A stretch of 60,000 nucleotides of DNA from Strigamia acuminata. Its lineage: Eukaryota > Arthropoda > Chilopoda > Geophilomorpha > Linotaeniidae. Location: positions 8,868,001 to 8,928,000 of the forward strand of contig OX442316.1 of the NCBI GenBank assembly GCA_949358305.1. The letters run 5' to 3'. Shown in pieces: positions 45,401 through 53,966 of the stretch. A program made the translations under genes and the position numbers. Every line of letters begins with the position of its first letter. Position 1 is the first letter of the stretch. The notes under the pieces were generated by a model. The model had not been told where the DNA came from. It did no database searches and saw only the letters and a program-made list of their open reading frames with translations.

Positions 45401-46671
45401 ACGTTCGCAGTTGCACTCATTGCCAACAATACAAACCTAGTCAACACCAAAAGCATCGGGCAAGCTATACACCTCACAACATGACCAACCCGTGGGAGAC
45501 TGTAAGCATTGACCTGATGGGACCAAAACCAGCCGGTCGTTCGCAATTAAAATGGATTTTAGTAATCATTGATAATTGTACAAAATGGATTGAAGTCTTC
45601 CCACTAGCGACTGCATCAAGTGAATGCATCGTTAATAAAATGAGCGAAGTTTTCCACCGTTGGGGATATCCAAAAAAGATAATCTCCGACAACGGCAAAC
45701 AATTCGTGTCAACAATATTTAATGATTTTTGTCGAAAAAATCACGTAGATATTGCTCACATTAGCCCATATCACGCTGCCGCTAATATTACAGAGCGGGC
45801 TAACAGGACTTTAAAAATGATGTTAGCTTTATACTCGGACATTCACTCTCACTGGCCAAAATATTTAAATTCTTTTGCCTTTGCGATGCGCACCGCTAAG
45901 TCCGAGGCAACAAATTGTTCTCCGATGATTCTTAATACAGGAAGAATCGTTCCTTTGCCATTTGACCCGCGTATTACTAAACACGCCATCAAATTCGACA
46001 AAGAGAATCCCGAAGCCTACGTCTACAGCATTTTAGACGTAATTAGACGTGCACACAGCGAAATGCATCGGAAAATTCAATCGAATTACGAAAAGCATGA
46101 TCGACTACATAAAGACAAATATTATATTTGTCAATTTGCCAAAGGAGATCTCGTGTGGAAAGCCACACATATTTTATCAAATAAAGATAAAGGGATTTCG
46201 GCAGGATTCGCTGAGAAACGTGATGGACCTTGGGAAATTACGGCTGTTCTTGGCGGAGGTTCCTACACACTACGTAAGCTTTCTGATAACACGAAAGCAA
46301 AAGCGATCAACATACAGGATTTAATGCCTTATATCCCAAGTTACCCGATTGAGGAATGGACATTAGATCAGAAAGTCGGTACCAACGAGTCACACCCGAC
46401 TCCAGATTGGATGGCAGGTCAGGTTATTAATTCTCCAGAATTAATAAATGAACCTGTGTCCATGGAAACAGAGGATTTAGTTGAAGAGAAAGAGGAGGAA
46501 ACTTCTCAGATTTCTTCTAAAGAGGACGAAACTCCTCAAAATCCGTCTAAAAAGAGGAAAAGATTTCCATCTCCCGTTCGACAGTCTAAACGTAGACCCA
46601 AGCCGAACACAAAATACGTGACCGATTTTGTACAACTCGTAAATTGTCTAAAACAAGTCAAGTTGGGTTAG
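42391..46671 (+). CDS. pol: Pol polyprotein (protease, RT, RNase H, integrase), 1426 aa after the shift
   Basis: The frame has no ATG at its start and opens after a TGA at 42361, so it must be made as Gag-Pol by the -1 shift. Counting from 42391: an aspartic protease (LMDSGATQCFIG, about residue 160), reverse transcriptase (LPFGLCNAPSSFQ; catalytic YLDD at about 497), RNase H (VILTDASHSGLG at about 646, then TPELECLAVVWA and DAKALSWLM), and integrase with an HHCC zinc domain (about 970-1015) and a DDE core (SIDLMGP, SDNGKQF, ITERANRTLK). This order defines Ty3/Gypsy. The tail is acidic, then basic (PSKKRKRFPSPVRQSKRRPK, nuclear-signal-like). No chromodomain is seen. The frame is intact, so the protein could be active. 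Confidence 0.96.
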   Translation: MIQGVVQVAQPPLKELFPFSELSNDLFLRKDEFKLRHKPSHLTVPYVDDSKNKPPSLVISYEAVPVCRKTSSSTGGVDENLKVMTDQLENLSIFSGSWNAPKKPLVPKVFKLRKLLKLEKWNKKERKVLLGKLCNSKLINGGKDDPRMNVQIGGLDYNALMDSGATQCFIGVQLLSNTEIPVEFIQECPRGMRVCAVGIDHRPIGQVCLCVKWADKRRVTPMTFIILHKNVCGLILGHNFMRRTGINPNPRRAVFTCDDMPGWTAPYETTELNCCLASIKTLGLQGEGTPTSPDWAEKLVEGCNSSAEEKQLLVNVLVQLKNVFRDQLGCTKVAKHSIKFKPGATWKHQPYRMYNPAKKAIMTELVEELEADGLIEPATGPYISHPVIVAKPGGKYRLCIDYRWLNAITEVDAIQMPSIDLLIHHTNQAKYFTSIDLTKGYHQMEMEEEDKSKTAFYTPKGKFQFKRLPFGLCNAPSSFQHLMTTVLGDSLYKHALVYLDDIIIFSDTWENHLLHIKDVLEKLDAANLTINKDKSKFGRTSLRFLGHLISEGSLLPDPDKVSAVRNFPKPTCSKDIQRFVGLANFFRKFIPNIANIARPLTNIMHDQAKFVWDDPQTTAFETIKDILCDKDQALLHMPDMNKPFVILTDASHSGLGAVLCQDVELFCEKKQKLIMVPKAVAYASRVLHGAEVRYSTPELECLAVVWAIERFRPYIEYTTFTLESDAKALSWLMSTPEPSGRFGRWAVKIQCGAFKIIFRRGAMNQVADALSRAPLSALDTPDYDYIEPEEITHFYPTWNGNRCASLQVTETERKHFLTNVGLSLDFFSESYNPVRFHDSGEKGEEEGCTRENCRHIDVHNCNHENVHTALTDILKVVPPTRDEIIEAQLKDPACSKILVYLKGDEKLKNRITDKHWLNAIRGYTLDEPEENKGVMLIYFAPTDEEELNDSGNGFKAVIPRSLVRRALFACHGHPLTGHAGMSKTLDRAKQMYFWPRMSKDTRNYVRSCTHCQQYKPSQHQKHRASYTPHNMTNPWETVSIDLMGPKPAGRSQLKWILVIIDNCTKWIEVFPLATASSECIVNKMSEVFHRWGYPKKIISDNGKQFVSTIFNDFCRKNHVDIAHISPYHAAANITERANRTLKMMLALYSDIHSHWPKYLNSFAFAMRTAKSEATNCSPMILNTGRIVPLPFDPRITKHAIKFDKENPEAYVYSILDVIRRAHSEMHRKIQSNYEKHDRLHKDKYYICQFAKGDLVWKATHILSNKDKGISAGFAEKRDGPWEITAVLGGGSYTLRKLSDNTKAKAINIQDLMPYIPSYPIEEWTLDQKVGTNESHPTPDWMAGQVINSPELINEPVSMETEDLVEEKEEETSQISSKEDETPQNPSKKRKRFPSPVRQSKRRPKPNTKYVTDFVQLVNCLKQVKLG

Positions 46672-47976
46672 GACACAATATATTGAAAATATTTTATTTT
46701 AAATAAATATTTCCAATCATATTCACGAAGAATTGTTAAATTTTATTAATTAAAAACATTTTTTTTTGATGTGGATAAAATTTAACAAATGTTTGAGTTA
46801 TTTTTTACACAAGCTGATTGTATTCAAATTAATCTACGTGTAAACATTTACTTGAAACTGTGTTTCCCCCTTTGGGTTAATAGAAACTTCGAGATGAGTA
46901 ATTACAAACCAATCAAATTACTCCTCGAAACTCCCCTTAACCCCTGGTTTGAGATTATCACTCACTTGTTCGCCAAGTTTTGTACTGGACTGAAATCAAG
47001 GATTATTCTCGACCCTTCGACGCTTTAACGGATTTTCGCTGAAATTTAGTGAGTTAAAATCTAGATGATTTTGAACACTTATCGTTTATTTTACTGATTT
47101 TTTCATTTGACGAATATCAGTTCAAATTCAGAAATTATCGACACGACGCTGATTATCGAAACCATCTCGTGGACAAAATCGCGAGTAAGCCTTTCACGAA
47201 CTCACTAAGTGAATTCCCGGTAAACATTTAAGCAATATTTTGTCAAAATTTATAATATTTTGACATTAATTGACAACATTTATTTTGGTTAAGCGTTCAT
47301 TACGGCGGACTTAGAATTCGCACGCGCCGCACAACGTTTTTATCGGCCAACATCGCCGGAACCGAACAGCCCTCGCAAATACGTGAAGCTAGACATTAAA
47401 CTAGCCAAGTATACCCTTCTAGGACTACACCTAGTTAGTAAGTGTTTATTTTATGAAAGATAAAATATCTCTTAAGTTCCTTGGAAATTGGTGAGCAGAC
47501 ATGTGTTAACAAGTCACGTGTATGATAGGGGCAAACGCCACCAGATGTCGGTAGTAAATTATTTACTCGGACGAATTGTGGAATTATTCGTACAATTAAA
47601 ACCATGTAAAATGACTATTGTCGGATGCTAAAAAACACTTACAAAAATATTTTTTTTAATATTTTTATATGTTTTTTAGTTATTATGTCGTGTAGATACA
47701 AAAATTAGGTTTATTTCATTAAATAAACACTAATTTGAATATTTTATCAGCGATATTGTTTTAAACGATAAAATGAAATTATATGCCAAGTCGAGAATAA
47801 TTATTAATCTTAATAATTATTCGACAAATGGAGGAAACACACTAACAAGGGAACTTAAGAATTAATTATGAAATTAATCCAGTTGTTGGTCGACAATTAA
47901 TTTAATTTGAAATTAAATTAATTTCCGACGGTTGATTCATGTTCTCAAATAAAATTTATATTTTCTTGAAGATGCA
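46672..47976 (+). other. Non-coding spacer between pol and the third ORF
   Basis: The 1.3-kb stretch is AT-rich. A 79-codon frame at 46789-47028 has no recognisable content. Just before the third ORF, the T-rich tatattttcttgaag (AG at 47970-47971) could be a splice acceptor. Confidence 0.5.
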
Positions 47977-49632
47977 ATGAGTCGCCGAGGTCGTGCTAGC
48001 AAGCGACAGTACGTGCATTGGGATCCAGAAGAGTCGGAAGAGACGGATTATCGCTTTGTTAATCCCTCCTCTGACCCCGAGCTCGTTGCCAACTGGGCCC
48101 GTGATAACCCGGATCTCGTACCGCCACGAATTAGGACCGCCATGGGTGTTAGCCCGACCGACTCGCGTCCTTCCAGAGGCCGTCAAGCTAGTCAGCGTGT
48201 TGTAACCTATGATGCGCCGAATTGGGATTTTTCTGACGACTCGTCACAATACTCCCGTTCTGCCTCGAGGAGACGGCGCCAAGATGACTTCTCACAAGAA
48301 GAAGAATCGGTTGAAGAAGCTCCGCCTCCAGCTACCAGCAGGCAGTTTGCCCGACCACGAAATCCGCGTGATACCGCTAGTCGAGGCAAGACTGGCAAAT
48401 CCAAAGGACCCACCAAGTCCACGTTGGCATCTTCATCCGAAGCGCTGACCCGCCCAACATCGCAGGCTCGCTCGATATCGGAGCTAAATTTGCCAAGTTA
48501 CCGGAAGCAGCGAAGAGAACACGTATTTCGAGATATGGAAGCTGCCGCCTTGGGGACTAACATCATGCCAAAGTCGAAGCTGATGTTCTGCCCATTGTGC
48601 GCAGGATGCGGATGGTTGTCGTCCTTGTTATCCGGCATTCACGCCGTAGTCTGCGTGAACTGTCACGGTGGTAAACGCGTTGCCATATCCAGCATGTGGA
48701 ATGAAGAAATTCTTCCATTTATCGTCAAGGGGCTAAGTACGCCGACAGCACGCAATTGGGCGATGTGTCGCGAATGTGGCCTCATCCACCAGGGCCCGGA
48801 GCAGGCTATTTATGTAGACCCGGCACAAATGTCCAGCACCTCGACTCCACGAGGAGGATTTACGGAGCCACAACGCGAGCCGGAAACTCCCACCCCTGCG
48901 ATTGATGGAACTCCGGTTGTCTCGGCGGAAAACCTCCCAACGAACGAACCAACGTCAGTTACTGCGTCTGATTCTCCGCCGGTTGCAGCCGATTCTGGTC
49001 CGCAAGCCGCCGCTTCTCCAGAGGGAACTTCGGCTAACAACATGATCGTAGCGACTATTCCGCTCCCCGAAGTAAACAACGCTGCTGAACCGGTTATTTT
49101 ACTGGTCCACCCATATATGCCGAGACCAGACATGTCACTCACGGAACAAACGAAGGCAGAAGTGGAACATTATTTCCCAATTTTATTGGAAGCAGCTAAA
49201 CGTATTAGTGTGTCGATTTCAAACGACCGAATTCCAGATTTGAGCGTGCCACTGGCCGTGATCCAATGGATTTTTCATCCATCCCGGCCGGAATCTTTTC
49301 AAACTCGCTCTTTTATTTGGTGTAAGATTTTACAGCAGGTCTCAGCAGCAGCACACCCGTTGATTCGTGAGGGATGGCACTCTGGCTTACCCGACCATCA
49401 CTTGGTTTTCTCCGAGCCAACCAGCGCTAACACCATTCCGTTAGGAGGGCCTGATCCCCTGGAAGTATTCACCGAAGAACAACACAGAATGCTCCTAAAT
49501 CCACTGATCCATGACGTTGAGCCAGATGTAGTACCGGAATTGGTAGCTATTCAACTTAATTCTCCACCCGCAGCCGTCTCGGAAGTTGTTACATCCATGG
49601 AAGGATTTATTGAGGATGAAGAGTTGGACTAG
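47977..49632 (+). CDS. Third ORF of the retrotransposon, unknown protein (551 aa)
   Basis: The frame begins MSRRGRASKRQYVHWDPEE. Residues 1-190 are rich in Ser, Arg and acidic residues and look disordered. A cysteine-rich region follows at about 207-265: CPLCAGCGW, CVNCHGG and CRECG give three CxxC pairs and could form a zinc-binding fold. Residues 280-370 are Pro/Thr/Ala-rich. The C-terminal 170 residues look folded (VEHYFPILLEAAKRI, LAVIQWIFHPSRPESF). No signal peptide, membrane segment or furin-like site is seen, so it does not look like the envelope found here in errantiviruses. It lies downstream of pol in the same orientation, is intact, and may be translated from a spliced mRNA. I do not recognise the family; function is open. 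Confidence 0.85.
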   Translation: MSRRGRASKRQYVHWDPEESEETDYRFVNPSSDPELVANWARDNPDLVPPRIRTAMGVSPTDSRPSRGRQASQRVVTYDAPNWDFSDDSSQYSRSASRRRRQDDFSQEEESVEEAPPPATSRQFARPRNPRDTASRGKTGKSKGPTKSTLASSSEALTRPTSQARSISELNLPSYRKQRREHVFRDMEAAALGTNIMPKSKLMFCPLCAGCGWLSSLLSGIHAVVCVNCHGGKRVAISSMWNEEILPFIVKGLSTPTARNWAMCRECGLIHQGPEQAIYVDPAQMSSTSTPRGGFTEPQREPETPTPAIDGTPVVSAENLPTNEPTSVTASDSPPVAADSGPQAAASPEGTSANNMIVATIPLPEVNNAAEPVILLVHPYMPRPDMSLTEQTKAEVEHYFPILLEAAKRISVSISNDRIPDLSVPLAVIQWIFHPSRPESFQTRSFIWCKILQQVSAAAHPLIREGWHSGLPDHHLVFSEPTSANTIPLGGPDPLEVFTEEQHRMLLNPLIHDVEPDVVPELVAIQLNSPPAAVSEVVTSMEGFIEDEELD

Positions 49633-50279
49633 AAAAGCGTCAACGATGTCGAGATCCGTTACTTTCCCGATATCTTCCCCTTTTAGGCAAGACCAGAAGT
49701 AACGAGTCCATTTTCTCCATCTCCATTTCTTGACCCGAGATGAAATCAAGAGTTAGTCAGGTTCAGGTGTATTTTATGCCGTTTTTGTGAATAATTCAAA
49801 GATCTTTAATATTTAATTTAACAATTCTGTTAAAATTTGATTACGAGTCAATGTGAGTTTGTTTAAATGAATACTAATTTTAATACTTGAATTTTAACGT
49901 GTAAAGTGTTATTTTGCAAATCATTATATTTCCAGTGAGAAGTTAAGTTTTGTGAAAATAATTGTTAAATTTTATTAATCATTTGTTTGGTACAAGAGTT
50001 TGATGTTAGTTTAAGTTATCGCCTTTTCTTGATGCAGTTGTAAGTCCACCTGTAAAGAGAGATGGAAGTTATTATTGATAATTGAAAGTTTTATAACCCT
50101 AATAAATATTTTTTGAAGCATTTGATTAAGAAATACTCTTTATTTATACTATTAAGATATAAAATAAAGGTTTTTACTTACCAAGGATTACAGCTCGAGT
50201 CCCCTAGATGACAGTGTGGTCTTGATCCTCAAGATATTCGGAATAAATAGTATGTTAATACAGGTATTAACATATATTT
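49633..50279 (+). other. 3' non-coding region of the retrotransposon
   Basis: AT-rich sequence between the third ORF and the polypurine tract, with no feature seen apart from a minus-strand chance frame. Confidence 0.5.
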
Positions 50280-50289
50280 AAGGGGGACT
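50280..50289 (+). promoter_or_regulatory. Polypurine tract
   Basis: AAGGGGGACT directly precedes the TG of the 3' LTR. It would prime plus-strand DNA synthesis. The tract is short. Confidence 0.75.
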
Positions 50290-51879
50290 TGTGACGGTTA
50301 CACTGTCATGCACTTTGTTAGTATAGGACGATTACTTCACCAATAGATGGCGCTGATGCGTTTTAGCGGTAAATTCAAATTTCGACAATTTTTGAGTGAA
50401 TAAAATATAAATTACTATTTATATTTTATTCCACTGCAACTTTAGACACTTTTAAATACTTTTGGATGTTCAAATGCTAGTTGATTTATTTGTCACATAA
50501 TTCTATTGAATTATGTGCAAACTCTACACCTGGTGAAGTCACCCCCCATCACCCACTGTGAGTTGGACTCCTTTTGGATTATAGTCAAAGGGACTTAATC
50601 CAAAATGTGTCCTGCGTATCCAGTTCCTGTTTTGGACCTAGTAGAAGACTATGTCCTGAGTATCCACTTCCTATGACCTAGGATTGGATGGATTTGACTG
50701 CCCAGTGATCCCATTGGATCACTGAACAGCTATTCTCCTCGCCGAGTATATATCCCCCTGCAAAACGGATATAGCTCGCTCTTGTTCTGTTTTTGTTTGA
50801 TACTGATATTACTTGAGCACATATTATACTTCTCTGCGTTCCGACAATCCGTTGTAGAAATACTTTGTATTTAGTGTAAGTATCTAGAGTGGGTAGAAGA
50901 CTCACAGACACACTGCCCGCCTCTTCATGCCAACATTCCGTTGTAGAAATGTTGTAACTAGAGTGAGTAATTCACAGACACATTTAAGTGTAGTATCTAG
51001 AGTGGGGTACAACCCACAGACGCACTCCCTCCAGCTTCATGCCAACATTCCGTTGTAGAGTGCAGAATCTAGAGTGGAGTAGAATTCACAGACGCATTGG
51101 TAATGTAGAATCTAGAGTGGAGTATTTATATTTCACAGACGCATTATCAGAGTGATCGACGCGGAGTAATTTCCCGGTTACTCTCCCGCCAGCCAGGACC
51201 GAGTGGAGTAATTTCCCGGCGATGGATAACCTTTCCTGCGAGATATTTCGATTCAATTCGTTATTGGTTTGACGGAACATTTAAGTCTAACTTAGATGTT
51301 GATTGCACTCGGGGCAAAAAATAGCTCGGCGCTATTTTAATATATTTTACTTATTTTCATAGTTTTAGTTAAGTTTGTGACTCTAAAATATCATGATTAA
51401 TTCCATAGAATTAATATGAATATTTATTCTCACATTGTTACATCTCGCAATAATTATTGATTTCAATAATTATCTGCGATGCGATGTGTGTGACGATACA
51501 GAAAAGTCAACCGCACCTCTCGGATATAACCCACCCAGCCTAACCATTTACACGCCTTTTAGAACCAAACCCCGGACCATTTAGAAGCCAAAGCCATTCA
51601 TAGATGACATCTTTTACGTCACAGCAATAAGACCGTTACAAATTCTTATTGCATGACTGAAGCCTTCAAATGATATTATTTCAGGGCTTTTGCCAAACAA
51701 CTGTATAGTTTAACTTCTCGTCATTTTAGCCACTTGTAGGCATAGTATTTATATAAGGTTCAAACCGGAATAAATGTTATATGTTTTGAGAAAACATCAG
51801 GTTTGCATATTTTACATTTTCACACAGATAGTTCACACTTTAGTTTAGCAATTGCTATCTCCAGAAGGTAATCGTCACA
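50290..51879 (+). repeat. 3' LTR, intact, 1590 bp
   Basis: It begins TGTGACGG and ends CGTCACA. It carries the 15-bp inverted repeat (50398-50431), the five degenerate repeats (50880-51145), a TATA-like box (51750-51758) and AATAAA (51769-51774). It shows the LTR without the nested block: at 50578-50579 it reads GGA|TTATAG. Confidence 0.97.
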
Positions 51880-51883
51880 ACCT
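51880..51883. repeat. Target-site duplication, right copy (acct)
   Basis: Matches 14774-14777. Confidence 0.8.
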
Positions 51884-53908
51884 TTATTAAAATTTTGCTT
51901 AATAATTTAATATTATGATGATAAGTTCTTGGAAAATATTTCTTACTTCTGCTTACATTAGTGATGCGAGTGGGTTGATTAACATATTAAAGTGGCGTGT
52001 AATTTTTGTGTTTGAAGGGGAGATTTGCTTAGTTTGTTATTGGCAGCAAAAAAGCACAAGTTAGTGATGAATGGTAAACACAAATAATGTTTACTTTCGG
52101 ATGCGTGCAAATGCTATGGAATACGAAATGTTTGAAGTTTTTTCACACATGTTGTCGATTTGAATTGAGAATGAGATTAGGGAACGTTTGTGATTGGTTT
52201 GCCACAAATTCTTTGCATTACGCTGCGTCTTGCTTCAATTTCATTGCGATTGCTCGCATTCCAGCATGTTCGTTTTACATGGCGGGAAAACAAATTGAAG
52301 TATTCGTAAGCACGTAGGAATCTTTATGTGGTTATCTGGATTGATGCTGTGACTCTTGCACAGTTTTTCAATTTAAATGTAAAAATGTGGGGTTTACAAA
52401 ATTAAATGTATCTAATGCGTGTTTAAAAAAAACAAATTTGTTAGTTTTTAAAAGTACACCCACCAACCATCCCCCGGATTAGCGTGTTTTGACGTGTTTG
52501 TGGATTAGGACAAAGAGTCACACACCGACAGATAGTTCCTTTAAAATTCTGCCAGTCAAAATTCAAAACACAGTGAGTGAGTTGACAGTTTTCACTCGTA
52601 AGAAAGGACAAATGAATACAAATAGAAATACATAACACATAAGAAAGCAAAGCGAAAATATACATTCAGCTCGTCTGTAAACACCACAAACTTGATGCAC
52701 TCCCGAGCCGCGGTCGTAGGAGTCTCGACTTTTATTTTGTATAAGTTATAAATGCATTCATAAATCGAGTTGTGCAAAGTTTCTATCGCTCGTCGTATTT
52801 GTTTGTTTATTTAATCACGCTTTTTTTTTAATCCTTTAAAATAATTTATGCTTTACGTTAATGGTGAAAGTTAGCTCTTTGTCGTGTACAGCTTAAAACA
52901 GGAACACTCTATTCATAGCATATGGTTCTTCCTTACCCCAACCAACCATTACGTCTTTCCCTGCCTTTGAAAACCAACTGCCTCCATCTTCTCTGAATTC
53001 GCACATAAATCACCTATCCGATGGGACTGCGGGAACGGAAAAAGAATAAAAAGAGGGGAGTGGCCCGTTCATCACCGCCAGCCACAGCTGACACCTTACC
53101 TTAACAACAACTGACTAAGACATCAACGTTGTTATGTCACTGGGATATCTACCGACTCGAGTCTCTCGCGACAGGTATATACATAAAATATCACCACTGA
53201 TGTGTGTTAAAATCTGTTTCTGACAACATAATTTATTTATTATATACCCAATGTTAGTTTTATATTGAAAGGAACTCGGAATTTTTTTTTTTTTTAAATT
53301 ATAAGGTATGAGTGGACTTTGAAATGGAATTTGATATTTGAAATATAGTTGGAAAGGTAAATAGGAAACGTTAAATGGAGTTTATAACGTAAACCTAAAG
53401 CTGAACGTTGTGTTAGCATTCGGTCTCCATTTACCGACATCTCTTCTGATTGCTTTTTACATCGATCTTTTGGCGACAAGATATAAATTTCACATGTTTT
53501 AAATCATTCACTTTAAAAATTGGGCGTCTGATAAACACAGCAGAGGGCCCAAGCCTCTTGAGGTTGAGTTTTTATGTATTTATTCATATATTTTTTAAAT
53601 GTATTTTGGTGGCAAAAATATTGGAAAAGAATAATCTTTTGTTGTTTCTTTTTTCGTTTTTAAAAATGTTGTTGTAAATATTTTAGAGAGAGAAAATTCA
53701 CGTTTTTGTTTTATTATTTTAAAATTCTCTTGGCTCCATTTTTTGTCCCTTGGTTTAGGTGGATATTGACTATTGAGCAAACCATCCGAACTCCAACTCC
53801 TTCAAAATTCAGCCCTGGATGGAAATAGTTTTTAATCAATTCCGGATTAATTTATTCATTTCATTTTGTAATATTAAAGAGAAAACTTTAAAACCCTCAA
53901 GCTTTTAG
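51884..53908. other. Host intron to the right of the retrotransposon
   Basis: AT-rich sequence. Open frames at 52087-52317 and on the minus strand at 52441-52777 have no convincing coding character. Together with 13945-14773 it forms the intron that holds the insertion. Confidence 0.45.
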
Positions 53909-53966
53909 AAACCGTAATGTGCTAGCTGGTAATAGACTTACTTTTTGGGGGTTCTTTCTGGATTAC
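53909..53966 (+). CDS. Candidate exon 12 of the host gene
   Basis: The candidate follows aaaccctcaagcttttag and ends at attac|gtaagg, a good donor. It is 1 + 19 codons and reads NRNVLAGNRLTFWGFFLDY. The frame remains open to 54101, so a longer terminal exon is an alternative. The incoming phase (one base) does not match exon 11 as drawn; the outgoing phase 0 fits the exon at 57841. Moderately supported. Confidence 0.42.

Larger units (their letters stand above)
14778..51879 (+). mobile_element. Ty3/Gypsy-type LTR retrotransposon carrying a 23-kb nested insert
   Basis: The element runs from the TG of the 5' LTR to the CA of the 3' LTR, and its ends are inverted (TGTGACG...CGTCACA). The 5' LTR is split into 14778-15066 and 38179-39479; together these are 1590 bp, the same as the intact 3' LTR. 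The internal region is 39480-50289. Order: PBS, leader, gag, pol (protease, RT, RNase H, integrase), a third ORF, and a PPT. Integrase after RNase H identifies the Ty3/Gypsy order. Without the nested insert the element would be about 13,990 bp, long for the group. LTRs look identical and the ORFs are intact, so insertion is recent. The 5' LTR promoter is interrupted near its left end, well upstream of the TATA box. Confidence 0.95.

Noticed and set aside
42436-46671. Pol as an independent gene starting at 42436
   Set aside because: The codon there is TTG, not ATG. The frame is open from 42364 and is joined to gag by the frameshift signal.
47977-49632. Third ORF as an envelope gene
   Set aside because: There is no signal peptide, membrane segment or cleavage motif, and the cysteine pattern is zinc-ribbon-like.
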